From the NCBI RefSeq assembly GCF_048553715.1, contig NZ_JBLZNC010000006.1, positions 1 through 64,000 on the forward strand: a stretch of 64,000 nt of DNA, written 5' to 3'. Below are positions 1-7,891 of the stretch, in pieces (position 1 is the stretch's first letter; each line of letters begins with the position of its first letter). This DNA is from Sagittula sp048553715 (GTDB lineage: Bacteria; Pseudomonadota; Alphaproteobacteria; Rhodobacterales; Rhodobacteraceae). Both the position numbers and the translations under genes were made by a program. Below the pieces are notes generated by a model. The model worked only from the letters and a program-made list of their open reading frames with translations, had not been told where the DNA came from and did no database searches.

Positions 1-33
1 CGGTACTAATGGTCCGATAGGCTTGATTTGATC
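1..33 (+). rRNA. 23S ribosomal RNA, 3' end (partial)
   Basis: The first bases read ggtactaatggtccgatagg then cttgatttgatcc, the conserved 3' terminus of alphaproteobacterial 23S rRNA, whose last segment closes helix 1 with the 5' end. Only the extreme 3' end is present because the gene runs in from the left edge. 5S rRNA and tRNA-fMet follow in the order usual for Rhodobacteraceae rrn operons. The exact last base is uncertain by a few positions. Confidence 0.8.
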
Positions 34-176
34 CAGTAACAGCAAGGTTCCAAACGAACCGTTACCAGATACAAGCATACACACAACGTGTACAAAACCT
101 GGACAACACGCACCCCGAAAACCGGGGCGCGACGTGATTGATCAGACGTTCCCCGGGAACGTCTTCTGGATCTTCT

Positions 177-295
177 CGGTTTGGTGGACATAGCGAAAGC
201 AAGACACCCAGTTCCATTCCGAACCTGGCCGTTAAGTGCTTCTACGCCAATGGTACTGCGTCTTAAGACGTGGGAGAGTAGGTAACCGCCAAACC
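177..295 (+). rRNA. rrf: 5S ribosomal RNA
   Basis: The segment opens with ggtttggtgg and closes with ccgccaaacc, so the two ends pair as helix I. The internal sequences cccagttccattccgaacc (helix III/loop C) and gggagagtaggt (helix V region) are 5S hallmarks. At about 118 nt it has the usual length. It lies about 145 nt after the 23S end and ahead of tRNA-fMet, as expected for the tail of an rrn operon. Confidence 0.9.
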
Positions 296-402
296 TAGTA
301 GATCCAGACAATCCTCTCTAAACGATGCGATACGCGCACTTCCATAAAACACGAAGTGCTAGACACGTGCAAAGCCATGCGGCCAATGCACAATCAAAGT
401 GT
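296..402 (+). other. 5S to tRNA-fMet spacer
   Basis: A 107-nt non-coding spacer. It contains a 7-bp inverted repeat, gcacttc (336-342) and gaagtgc (353-359), with a 10-nt loop and no following T-run. It is more likely a processing hairpin of the rrn transcript than a terminator. Confidence 0.4.
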
Positions 403-479
<77 letters not shown>

Positions 480-649
480 AATCCAAAGTCAAACATAAGT
501 AAGCGGTGCGCCGCTCCCACACTTACAGCATGACGCCCGATCTGCGATTCAGAGGCTTCTTTGATCTGTGGGGAGTAGCTCAGTCTCCTTTGTTGCAGGA
601 AATGCTATCAAAGGAGCGGCATCAAACCGCGACAGGTCCAGTTTGGTTG
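480..649. other. Non-coding flank between tRNA-fMet and IS remnant
   Basis: No convincing gene, tRNA or terminator is seen in these 170 bases. The open frames that cross it also run through the transposase remnant and look like chance frames. It may include further decayed IS sequence that is no longer recognisable. Confidence 0.4.
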
Positions 650-1136
650 ACCGCCGCCTGTAGACGCGCGGATCAATCCCGGCCAAGGCGCACGCCCGTA
701 GCTTTTCTCTGTCATGGCCCAGTCCACGGCTCGTCGCCTTGCACCGGGCTTCAGAAGGGTCCGCAGGCTCACTCGAACGCATGGCGTTCGCCTGTCCCAT
801 TTCCAGCATTTCCTTCAGTGTGGCCACGTCAAGCATGTGCTCCGCGAGCGTTGTTCAGGGCAAACGCCCCACTGGGGACTTTGCTGATCCCTCCAACTCT
901 TCAGCTTTGCGTTCTCAGTCTCCAAGGCCTTTAGCCTCTTGGCTTCGGGCACTTCCCTCTCACACATGCTTTGCATGTGTTGCCGGGGCAATGCATGCCG
1001 CCATACTTCGAGCGCCATTTGTAGAAAGTGTCATCGCTGAGACCGTGCTTGCGGCACAGCTCTTCGCCCCAAGCCCAGCCTGATGCTCATTCAATATCCC
1101 GATAATCTGTTCGTCGCTGAAACGGCTTCTCTTCAT
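650..1136 (-). pseudogene. Degraded IS3-family transposase (orfA/orfB remnant)
   Basis: Read on the minus strand from ATG at 1136, the first 27 codons give the usual IS3 orfA start (MKRSRFSDEQIIGILNEHQ...). The reading then shifts frame. The next frame gives a fragment containing ELCRKHGLSDDTFYKW, the helix-turn-helix region. A third frame gives EAKRLKALETENAKLK (leucine zipper), and a fourth gives MLDVATLKEML, then RACALAGIDPRVYRRR from the start of orfB. Homology stops near 650, before the DDE catalytic core. At least three frameshifts and a truncated orfB mean no active transposase can be made. The order and frames of the fragments were read directly; assignment to the IS3 family rests on recalled family sequence. 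Confidence 0.8.
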
Positions 1137-1188
1137 CGTCTGTCTCCTCGTTTGGAGAACAGGCTAACTCAGAACACCGGACTGTTCA
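650..1188 (-). mobile_element. IS3-family insertion sequence remnant
   Basis: The upstream end of the element is visible beyond the transposase start. Reading the minus strand from 1188, TGAACAGTCCGGTGTTC has the TG...CA type terminus of IS3 elements. The opposite end cannot be found, because similarity ends inside orfB near 650. No target-site duplication can be identified. The remnant sits just downstream of the rrn operon's tRNA-fMet. Confidence 0.65.
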
Positions 1189-1268
1189 GGGGAGCAGGTC
1201 AATTCCACTCCGTTTCTGGCAGGCAGTTAACGCCGATGGCATCGGCTCCGGCGGCGGTGGAAATGGAA

Positions 1269-1295
1269 AAAGCCCCACGCGTGGCGTGGGGCTTT
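1269..1295 (-). terminator. Rho-independent terminator of potF
   Basis: A 12-bp stem, aaagccccacgc / gcgtggggcttt, with a 3-nt loop. On the minus strand it is followed by a T-rich run (gctttttccattt). It lies 24 bp beyond the potF stop and separates that gene from the IS remnant. Confidence 0.85.
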
Positions 1296-1318
1296 GCAAG
1301 TTTCTGTACAGCCTCGAA

Positions 1319-2404
1319 TTAGGTGCCGGATTTAATGGTGGTCCACAGGCGGGTCACTACGCGCTGAACCTTGGGCGGGTAGGGCGTTGTGGTGTAGGTG
1401 TTTTCCATGGTCGCCTCGTCGGGGTAGACGGCGGGATCACCGATCACGTCCTCGTTGAGGAATTCCTGCGACGCCTTGTTGCCGTTGGCGTAGTAGACGT
1501 AGTTCGATGCGGCGGCCATGTTCTCGGCATTCATGATGAAGTCGAGGAATTTATGCGCGCCGTCCGGGTTGGGGGCATCGACCGGAATCGCCATCATGTC
1601 GAACCACATCTGAGCGCCTTCGGTCGGGATGATGTATTCCACTTCGACGCCGTTGTCCGCCTCGGCGGCGCGGTCGCGGGCCTGCAGCACGTCGCCGGAC
1701 CAGCCGACCGCCACGCAGATTTCGCCATTGGCCAATGCGTTGATGTATTCCGAGGAATGGAATTTCTGGATGTAGGGGCGGACGGGTTCGTAGACCGCTT
1801 CGGCCTTGGCAATGACGTCGGGGTCATGGCTGTCGGGGTCTTCGCCGATGTAGTTCAGAGCCGCGGGCAACATTTCAGCCGGAGCGTCGAGGAAGTGGAC
1901 ACCACATTCGGCAAGCTTTTCCATGTTCTCGGCTTTGAAGACCAGATCCCAGCTGTTCAGGGGGGCGTCTTCGCCGAGCAGTTCCTTGACCTTGGGGACG
2001 TTCACGCCGATGCCGGTGGTGCCCCACATGTAGTTGATCGCATGGGCGTTGTCCGCGTCATATTTGGCCGTCCGGTCGGAGATCACATCCCACATGTTGT
2101 CGAGGTTCGACAGCTTGGATTTGTCGAGCGGCTGGAAAGACCCCGCTGCGATCTGGCGCTGCAGGAAGGTGCCGGTGGGCACAACCACATCGTAGCCGGA
2201 ACCGCCTGCGAGCATCTTGGTTTGCAGCAGTTCGTTGCTGTCAAAGACGTCGTAGACCAGATCGATGCCGGTTTCCTGCTCGAACTTTTCCAGCAGAGCT
2301 TCGTCGATGTAATCGGACCAGTTGTAGACGCGCACCTCTTCGGCGTGGGCCAGTCCGGCCATCAACGCCGCAGATGCGGTCAGGGTCATCAGTGTCTTTG
2401 TCAT
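1319..2404 (-). CDS. potF: Polyamine (putrescine-type) ABC transporter substrate-binding protein, PotF-like
   Basis: Periplasmic binding protein that captures putrescine or a related polyamine for an ABC importer. The 361-aa product has a Sec signal peptide (about residues 1-21, cleavage after LAHA). Next comes YNWSDYI, which in E. coli PotF carries an aromatic polyamine contact, then VYDVFDSNE, FQPLDKSKL, SWDL and GWSGD in the order and spacing of PotF. The length matches the family. No permease or ATPase genes adjoin it, so the rest of the transporter is elsewhere or shared. It diverges from a GntR regulator, and a class III polyamine-type aminotransferase follows that regulator, so uptake and catabolism appear linked. 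Putrescine rather than spermidine is inferred from overall resemblance. Confidence 0.9.
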   Translation of the reverse strand: MTKTLMTLTASAALMAGLAHAEEVRVYNWSDYIDEALLEKFEQETGIDLVYDVFDSNELLQTKMLAGGSGYDVVVPTGTFLQRQIAAGSFQPLDKSKLSNLDNMWDVISDRTAKYDADNAHAINYMWGTTGIGVNVPKVKELLGEDAPLNSWDLVFKAENMEKLAECGVHFLDAPAEMLPAALNYIGEDPDSHDPDVIAKAEAVYEPVRPYIQKFHSSEYINALANGEICVAVGWSGDVLQARDRAAEADNGVEVEYIIPTEGAQMWFDMMAIPVDAPNPDGAHKFLDFIMNAENMAAASNYVYYANGNKASQEFLNEDVIGDPAVYPDEATMENTYTTTPYPPKVQRVVTRLWTTIKSGT

Positions 2405-2448
2405 GAGAATCTCCCGTGGGTCGCGGGGCGTCTTTCGGCCCGTGCGGA

Positions 2449-2480
2449 ATTTTGATCATAAGTTGCATGGTCTGGCAACT
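2449..2480. promoter_or_regulatory. Candidate GntR operator and potF promoter region
   Basis: The potF/gntR intergenic region contains TTTGATCATA (2451-2460), a near-palindrome around GATC, immediately followed by a 6-bp inverted repeat agttgc...gcaact (2461-2466/2475-2480). The same 10-mer occurs at 3293-3302 before the aminotransferase gene. On the minus strand TTGCCA and CAAAAT, spaced 18 bp, could form the potF promoter across this site. The repeat is read directly; operator function is inferred. Confidence 0.5.
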
Positions 2481-2526
2481 TCGGCGATGCTTTGGCAGGG
2501 AAAAGACAGGTAAGGGTCGGCGGTTT

Positions 2527-3189
2527 ATGGTGAAACACGAGGCAGAGCGCGGCACAGGCGCGGGTGTTCCGGTGCATGAACAGGTGTATCGTGATCTGCG
2601 CGATCTGGTGCTGTTCGGCGTGCTGGCCCCCGGTGAACCTGTCACGATCCAAGGTGTCGTGGATCGGTTGGGGGCGGGGATGACGCCGGTGCGCGAGGCC
2701 TTGCGCCGGCTGACGGCGGAGGGCGCGCTGGAGAGCCTTGGCAACCGCCGGATTGTGGTGCCTGTGCTGGATGCCGATGCGGTCGAGGATTTGACGGAGG
2801 CGCGGCTGGCGATCGAGCCACGTTTGGCCGCTCGCGCGGCCGAGCGGATCACGCCAGACCAGATCGCTGTGCTGCGCGAGATCGATTCGCGACTGGATCG
2901 CGGTATCGCGCGGGGTGATGTCGAAGTTTACCTCCGGGAGAATCATGCGTTCCACGCGGCGCTGAACGCGCAGGCTGCGGCCCCTGTGCTGACATCGCTG
3001 ACAGAGAGCCTTTGGCTGCGGTTCGGTCCGTCGCTGCGGGTGGTCTGTGGTCAGGAGGGGACGCGCTCCATGCGGGATTTGCATAAGGAATTGCTCGACG
3101 CGCTGGACGCAGGGGATACTGCGGCGGCGGCGGAAGCGGTGGCAGGCGATGTTCGTCAGGGGATGGAGATGATCGCCGCCGCTGTTTGA
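2527..3189 (+). CDS. GntR-family transcriptional regulator (FadR/FCD type)
   Basis: DNA-binding repressor of the FadR subfamily (220 aa). Residues about 15-80 form the winged helix, with VHEQVYRDLRDLVLFG and the recognition region MTPVREALRRLTAEGAL. The rest is the alpha-helical FCD ligand domain, with acidic and histidine positions (ENHAFHAAL, DLHKELLDAL) typical of its metal/ligand pocket. ATG 2527 is chosen over upstream in-frame ATGs because the extra N-terminus does not resemble the family and would run through the divergent regulatory region. It sits between potF and the polyamine-type aminotransferase, so the ligand is probably a polyamine or its breakdown product. It may also control itself through the site at 2449-2480. 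Confidence 0.85.
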   Translation: MVKHEAERGTGAGVPVHEQVYRDLRDLVLFGVLAPGEPVTIQGVVDRLGAGMTPVREALRRLTAEGALESLGNRRIVVPVLDADAVEDLTEARLAIEPRLAARAAERITPDQIAVLREIDSRLDRGIARGDVEVYLRENHAFHAALNAQAAAPVLTSLTESLWLRFGPSLRVVCGQEGTRSMRDLHKELLDALDAGDTAAAAEAVAGDVRQGMEMIAAAV

Positions 3190-3278
3190 GGTGTCGGTCG
3201 CGCGGAGCTGTTTGCTGCGCAAAAGCGCCCCGCCCGCCCGGGGCGATCCCGTTTCGGGGTGTCATGTTACGGGCCAGA

Positions 3279-3306
3279 TTGACTTTGGATAATTTGATCA
3301 TATTCT
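3279..3306 (+). promoter_or_regulatory. Promoter with embedded GntR-type operator for the aminotransferase
   Basis: TTGACT (3279-3284) and TATTCT (3301-3306) are separated by 16 bp and resemble a sigma-70 promoter. TTTGATCATA (3293-3302), identical to the 10-mer in the potF/gntR gap, overlaps the spacer and the -10, a position suited to repression. A strong ribosome-binding site (gaaggaggctcctg) precedes the ATG at 3334. Confidence 0.55.
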
Positions 3307-3333
3307 CGGCGCCAACCTTGAAGGAGGCTCCTG

Positions 3334-4737
3334 ATGACGATCCTGACCCCCAATTCACCGACCGCAGATTTGCAGGCATTGGATGCCGCACACCACATGC
3401 ATCCCTTCACCCACGGCGCCGAATTGGGCGGCAAGGGCGCGCGGATCATCACCCGCGCGGACGGCTGCTGGCTGAATGATTCCGAAGGCAACCGCATTCT
3501 GGATGCCATGGCCGGGCTGTGGTGTGTGAACATCGGCTATGGCCGCCCGGAGCTGGCCGAGGCCGCCGCGCGCCAGATGCGCGAACTGCCGTTCTACAAT
3601 ACGTTTTTCCAGACCAGCCATGTGCCGGCGATCAACCTTGCAGCGCGCCTGGCCGAGCTTGCCCCGGGCGATCTGAACCATGTGTTCTTTGCCAATTCCG
3701 GGTCGGAGGCGAATGACACCAACCTGCGTTTGGTGCGGACCTATTGGCAGGAGAAGGGGCAGCCGGAACGCAGCCATGTGATCTCGCGCTGGAACGGCTA
3801 TCACGGGTCGGCCATGGGGTCAGGTTCGCTTGGCGGGATGAAGGGGATGCACGCGCAGGGCGGCATGCCCATTCCGGGCATTCACCACATTGACCAGCCT
3901 TATTGGTACATGGAAGGCGGCGATATGACGCCGGAGGAGTTCGGGCTGGCCCGCGCGCAGCTGTTGGAGGAGAAGATCCTTGAGCTTGGTGCGGATAAGG
4001 TCGCGGCCTTTATCGCGGAGCCCATTCAGGGAGCCGGAGGCGTTATCGTGCCGCCCAGCACCTACTGGCCGGAAATCCAGCGTATCGTCGACAAATACGG
4101 CATCCTGCTGATCGCGGATGAGGTGATCTGTGGCTTTGGCCGCACGGGCGAATGGTTCGGCTCGCAAACGATGGGGATCCGCCCCGATATCATGACGGTG
4201 GCCAAGGGGCTGTCCTCTGGCTACCAGCCGATCGGGGCGTCGATCGTGTCCGACGGGGTGGCCAAGGTCATTGACGGTGTGGAGTTCAACCACGGCTACA
4301 CATATTCGGGGCATCCCGTGGCCTGTGCCGTGGCGCTGGAAAACCTGCGGCTGCTGGACGAAGAGGGCATCGTCACCACCGCTGCCACCGACGTGGCGCC
4401 TTATCTGAAGGAAAAGTTCGAAGGGCTGATGGATCACCCTCTGGTCGGCGAGGCGAGCATTGTGGGGCATATGGGCTCGATCGCGCTGACACCGGACAAG
4501 GCGTCGCGCGCGAAATTCGCAGGCGAGGGCGGCACCGCAGGGTTTATCACGCGGGAGCGGTGCTTTGCCAACAATCTGATCATGCGCCATGTGGGCGACC
4601 GGATGATTATCTCGCCGCCGTTGGTGATCTCGAAAGAGGAGGTCGACATCCTGATCGAACGGGCGCGGCTGAGCCTTGATGAGGCGCATGCGCAGTTGCA
4701 GGCCGAAGGACGTATGATCGCCATTCCCACCGTTTGA
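3334..4737 (+). CDS. Class III PLP aminotransferase, probable putrescine/polyamine:pyruvate aminotransferase
   Basis: PLP enzyme of the omega-aminotransferase group (467 aa). It probably moves the amino group of putrescine or another diamine to pyruvate. Visible motifs are NSGSEAND at 121-128 (phosphate binding), the ring-contacting Asp in ADEV (about 262), and the Schiff-base lysine in VAKGLSSGYQP (K291). The aromatic N-terminal active-site region HHMHPFTH is typical of SpuC-like enzymes, and the family length is matched. The GntR regulator and potF upstream support polyamine degradation, though beta-alanine or taurine:pyruvate transaminases are close relatives and cannot be excluded. A terminator follows directly, so it is a single-gene unit. 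Confidence 0.85.
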   Translation: MTILTPNSPTADLQALDAAHHMHPFTHGAELGGKGARIITRADGCWLNDSEGNRILDAMAGLWCVNIGYGRPELAEAAARQMRELPFYNTFFQTSHVPAINLAARLAELAPGDLNHVFFANSGSEANDTNLRLVRTYWQEKGQPERSHVISRWNGYHGSAMGSGSLGGMKGMHAQGGMPIPGIHHIDQPYWYMEGGDMTPEEFGLARAQLLEEKILELGADKVAAFIAEPIQGAGGVIVPPSTYWPEIQRIVDKYGILLIADEVICGFGRTGEWFGSQTMGIRPDIMTVAKGLSSGYQPIGASIVSDGVAKVIDGVEFNHGYTYSGHPVACAVALENLRLLDEEGIVTTAATDVAPYLKEKFEGLMDHPLVGEASIVGHMGSIALTPDKASRAKFAGEGGTAGFITRERCFANNLIMRHVGDRMIISPPLVISKEEVDILIERARLSLDEAHAQLQAEGRMIAIPTV

Positions 4738-4755
4738 ACGGGGTAGGAAAAGCAG

Positions 4756-4792
4756 GGGGCGTCGTGGTAAAGGCACCGCGACGCCCCTTTTT
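4756..4792 (+). terminator. Rho-independent terminator after the aminotransferase gene
   Basis: Stem ggggcgtcg / cgacgcccc (9 bp) around a 14-nt loop, followed by ttttt. It is placed 18 bp after the stop codon and before rpiB. Confidence 0.85.
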
Positions 4793-4810
4793 CATGCAAA
4801 GAGATCCACC

Positions 4811-5260
4811 ATGTCCGAGAACAAGCGTATCGTTCTGTCCAGCGACCACGCCGCCATCGCGCTGCGCCAGCAGATCGCGCAACACATCGAAGCGAAGGGA
4901 TGGGAAGCGGTCGACATCGGCCCGACCACGCCTGAGAGCACACATTACCCGATCCATGGGCAGGCTGCAGCGGAGCGGGTGGCCTCGGGGGAGTGTCGGT
5001 TCGGCATCATCCTGTGCGGCACCGGCCAAGGCATCATGATGGCCGCGAACAAGGTCAAAGGCATCCGTTGCGGTGTTTGTGCGGACGAGTTCTCTGCCCG
5101 GATGATCCGCGCGCATAACGACGCACAGATCCTGTCGATTGGCGAACGGGTCGTGGGTCCGGGCCTTGCGCTTGCGATTGTGGATGCGTTTCTGGAGACG
5201 GAGTTCGAAGGCGGGCGTCACGGGACGCGGGTCGATCTGATCAAGGCGATCGAGGCCTGA
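4811..5260 (+). CDS. rpiB: Ribose-5-phosphate isomerase B
   Basis: Interconverts ribose 5-phosphate and ribulose 5-phosphate in the pentose phosphate pathway. The 149-aa product has the RpiB/LacAB fold signature. The substrate-binding SSDHA is at residues 10-14, the catalytic cysteine is in ILCGTGQG (C69), and NKVKGIR plus HNDAQILSIGERVVG follow. The length is typical. It is monocistronic, flanked by two terminators. Some RpiB relatives act on allose phosphate, but nothing nearby suggests that. Confidence 0.93.
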   Translation: MSENKRIVLSSDHAAIALRQQIAQHIEAKGWEAVDIGPTTPESTHYPIHGQAAAERVASGECRFGIILCGTGQGIMMAANKVKGIRCGVCADEFSARMIRAHNDAQILSIGERVVGPGLALAIVDAFLETEFEGGRHGTRVDLIKAIEA

Positions 5261-5267
5261 AACACGG

Positions 5268-5296
5268 GCGCCCGACCATTGGCCGGGCGCATTTTA
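5268..5296. terminator. Bidirectional terminator between rpiB and the sulfotransferase gene
   Basis: Stem gcgcccg / cgggcgc with loop accattggc, followed on the plus strand by atttta. It lies 7 bp after the rpiB stop and faces the convergent sulfotransferase gene. Confidence 0.7.
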
Positions 5297-5325
5297 GGTA
5301 TTTGAGCCAAGAAAAAGCAAAGGCG
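5297..5325. repeat. Copy 1 of GGTATTT...CCAAGAAAAA intergenic motif
   Basis: The sequence ggtatttgagccaagaaaaa then gcaaaggcg closely matches a second copy at 9927-9955. Both sit just behind a terminator-like GC hairpin downstream of a gene. A motif of this form recurs in intergenic regions of Rhodobacteraceae genomes; that statement is from memory. Confidence 0.5.
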
Positions 5326-5330
5326 TGCGG

Positions 5331-6149
5331 TCAGTCGCCGAGCTTTGCGTGGACTTCGTCGAGGTCGATTTCCGCGATGGGCATCTTGTTGCCCGGATTT
5401 TCGAAGTCGTATTTGAACAGGTCAAAATCGCGTTTGTAGATTTCATAGACCAGATGCATCGACAGATCGTCGAAGTAGTCTTCGACCGGGTGGGCGCGTT
5501 TCGGACCGTGGCCTTCGGATTCGTTGAAACGCGGGATGGCCGAGAGGTCGACGTTGTGCGGCGTCTCGATGGCGTCGAGCACCTGTTGCATGCCGTCGTT
5601 GAATTGCTCGGTCCAGAAGATCTTGTTGTAGCGGCCGCCGTTGACGATGAAGGTCGAGACGTGGCCGGACATGGCGGACCAGTGGATGTCAGGCTCCATC
5701 GGGCGGCGCCAGCGGATGGTGTCGCGGGTGAACAGCAAGAAGCGGCGGAAGCTGCGGATCTGGTCGAAGTCGTCTTTGCCGTCGTCGCCGCCGACCTCGA
5801 TCCCGTATTTCTGGATCAATAATGGCACGAGATTGCCACGGTAGCGGCGGCCATTGCGCTGGATGCCGCAGATCTTGTCGAAGAAGGACGACAGGATGCG
5901 TGTGTAGGGGTTGCGCACGCAGGTGAAGGCGTAGGAGGCGCGGGTTTTGACGTTTGCGTTGATCTTGGGCTGGCTGTCTTCGATGGCCCATTTGTGCATG
6001 CCGCCCGTGGCGTCGTGAATATCGCCGTCGAAGAATTCGCCGTGATCAGAATAATACATGATTTGACCGATGGTCGAGCATGCGCATTTCGGCACCACGC
6101 GGTATACGACGCTTTCGCTTTCGGTCATCCAAGTTCCGGGAAAGCCCAT
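5331..6149 (-). CDS. Sulfotransferase family 2 protein
   Basis: PAPS-dependent sulfotransferase (272 aa) of the carbohydrate-sulfotransferase type (Pfam Sulfotransfer_2). The 5'-phosphosulfate loop VPKCACST is at about 19-26 and the 3'-phosphate segment RNPYTRILSSFF at 79-90, the two cofactor signatures in the correct order. There is no signal peptide or membrane segment, so it is likely cytoplasmic. The acceptor is unknown; a surface glycan is plausible because a GT14-type glycosyltransferase starts divergently 158 bp away. An in-frame ATG at 6128 is an alternative start giving a product seven residues shorter. The 158-bp divergent gap is AT-rich and probably holds both promoters. Confidence 0.82.
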   Translation of the reverse strand: MGFPGTWMTESESVVYRVVPKCACSTIGQIMYYSDHGEFFDGDIHDATGGMHKWAIEDSQPKINANVKTRASYAFTCVRNPYTRILSSFFDKICGIQRNGRRYRGNLVPLLIQKYGIEVGGDDGKDDFDQIRSFRRFLLFTRDTIRWRRPMEPDIHWSAMSGHVSTFIVNGGRYNKIFWTEQFNDGMQQVLDAIETPHNVDLSAIPRFNESEGHGPKRAHPVEDYFDDLSMHLVYEIYKRDFDLFKYDFENPGNKMPIAEIDLDEVHAKLGD

Positions 6150-6307
6150 TGTCTTGCCTCTGGCTGCCTGTTCTTTTTGCTTTTCGGATCGTTGTACCCT
6201 AGGACCCGTTCCTATGCGAAATAACCCTAAAATGACGGTTTATTCAATGGGCGTTCATCTTTAGTAACGTAAACAATCACACCTTTACGGGGTAGACCGT
6301 TTCCCAG

Positions 6308-7885
6308 ATGGCGAAGATTGCCTTTATCCTGCTGTGCCACAAGGACCCTGACGCGATCATCCGTCAGGCCCAAAGCCTTACGGCTGCGGGGGATTATATG
6401 GCGATCCACTTCGACGCCTCGGCGCGGCCAGAGCATTACGCGCAGATCCGTAAGGCATTGAGAGACAACCCGAATGTCACCTTTGCCAAGAAACGGATCA
6501 AATGTGGCTGGGGGGAGTGGTCCTTGGTGGCGGCGACGCTGCATGCGGTTGAAGCCGCAGTCGATGCATTCCCGCGCGCCACGCATTTCTACATGCTGTC
6601 GGGTGACTGCATGGCGATCAAATCGGCGGAATACGCGCATGATTTTCTGGATCGCCATGACAAGGATTACATCGAGAGCTTCGATTATTTCCAATCGGAC
6701 TGGATCAAGACCGGTTGGAAGGAAGAGCGGCTGATCTACCGCCATTGGTTCAATGAGCGCACGCAAAAGCGCAGGTTTTATGGCATGTTCGAGCTGCAAA
6801 AGCGGCTGGGGCTGACGCGCGAAATTCCGGCGGATATCGATGTGATGATCGGGTCGCAGTGGTGGTGTCTGCGGCGCCGGACCATCGAATGGATCATCGA
6901 TTTCACGAAGCGTCGGCGCGATGTGATGCGCTTTTTCTCGACCACCTGGATCCCGGATGAGACGTTTTTCCAGACCTTGGTGCGCCATTTGGTCCCTGAG
7001 GGAGAAATTGAATGCCGGACGCTGACGTTTTTGATGTTCACCGAATACGGCATGCCGGTGGTGTTCTATAACGATCACTATGACCTGTTGCTCAGTCAGG
7101 ACTTTTTGTTCGCGCGCAAGATCTCTCCGGAGGCGCAGGAGCTGAAGCGTCGGCTGGGGGTGCTCTTTTCGACCGAGGGCGCGAAGTTCCAGATCTCTAA
7201 CGAGGGGCGGTCTCTGTTCAAGTTCCTGTCGGGCAAGGGGCGCATCGGTCGCCGATTTGCCCCCCGCTTCTGGGAGAAGGAATCGTCGCTCGGTCGGGAG
7301 CGCGAGCTGCTGATCGTGGTTTGCAAAAAATGGCACGTGGCCAAACGTCTGGTGGACCGCATTCGCCAGATGACGAACATCCCGTGTGTCGAATATCTGT
7401 TTAACGAGGAATCCTGCCATTTGCCGGATCTGGGGGGCATCCAGTCCACCATGGGCAAGCGTCACAGGCATCGGCGGGCTTTGATGCGGATGCTGTTCGA
7501 CTATTACGACACAGACCGCTTGGTGGTCTGTATGGATCCGGCCAATCTGGATCTGCTCGAGGATTTCGGGCGCGACCGGTCAACGACTCGGTTTCTGGAA
7601 ATCGAGTGCCAGTTCTCGGACGATTACCTGATCGGCCACGCGATGCGTGTGGGGCTGGCCGGTGATCGCACACCGCGGGAAACCATCGAGCGTTTGCTGC
7701 CCACAGTGCGCAATGACATGACGCATGAAAGCGACCGGATGCGGGATGCGGAGTTCGAGCATCACAATCACATGCGTGAAATTGACCCGACCGAGGTGAA
7801 TGCGCGTGCGGTGGCCGAGTTCCTGACCGTGCCGACGAGCACGGCGCATGACATCGTCAAGCTCGACCACCTGTTTGCGGATTGA
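6308..7885 (+). CDS. GT14-type (core-2/I-branching beta-1,6-N-acetylglucosaminyltransferase-like) glycosyltransferase with C-terminal extension
   Basis: A 525-aa protein. The N-terminal half (about 1-270) resembles the core-2/I-branching family. It starts KIAFILLCHKDP, followed by MAIHFDASA, FYMLSGDCMAIKS and IGSQWWCL, which are the donor- and acceptor-pocket landmarks. The C-terminal half (about 310-525) matches the long extension of Roseobacter homologues (DUF5927/DUF5928 in memory, not certain). It begins near ELLIVVCKKWHVAKRLVDRI and looks like a separate alpha/beta domain. No transmembrane segment is visible. It converges on pssA with a 6-bp gap. With the divergent sulfotransferase it suggests synthesis of a sulfated or branched surface polysaccharide. 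The sugar and acceptor cannot be read from sequence. Confidence 0.75.
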   Translation: MAKIAFILLCHKDPDAIIRQAQSLTAAGDYMAIHFDASARPEHYAQIRKALRDNPNVTFAKKRIKCGWGEWSLVAATLHAVEAAVDAFPRATHFYMLSGDCMAIKSAEYAHDFLDRHDKDYIESFDYFQSDWIKTGWKEERLIYRHWFNERTQKRRFYGMFELQKRLGLTREIPADIDVMIGSQWWCLRRRTIEWIIDFTKRRRDVMRFFSTTWIPDETFFQTLVRHLVPEGEIECRTLTFLMFTEYGMPVVFYNDHYDLLLSQDFLFARKISPEAQELKRRLGVLFSTEGAKFQISNEGRSLFKFLSGKGRIGRRFAPRFWEKESSLGRERELLIVVCKKWHVAKRLVDRIRQMTNIPCVEYLFNEESCHLPDLGGIQSTMGKRHRHRRALMRMLFDYYDTDRLVVCMDPANLDLLEDFGRDRSTTRFLEIECQFSDDYLIGHAMRVGLAGDRTPRETIERLLPTVRNDMTHESDRMRDAEFEHHNHMREIDPTEVNARAVAEFLTVPTSTAHDIVKLDHLFAD

Positions 7886-7891
7886 TCGGGG

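Noticed and set aside
506..1322. Plus-strand frames across the IS remnant
   Set aside because: They run antisense to transposase fragments and show no family similarity.
1286..2455. A plus-strand frame of 389 codons opposite potF
   Set aside because: Antisense shadow; potF is clearly real, and this frame has the typical Gly/Val/Asp/His shadow composition.
6227..7471. A reverse-strand frame of 414 codons opposite the glycosyltransferase gene
   Set aside because: Shadow frame with no ribosome-binding site or recognisable domain.
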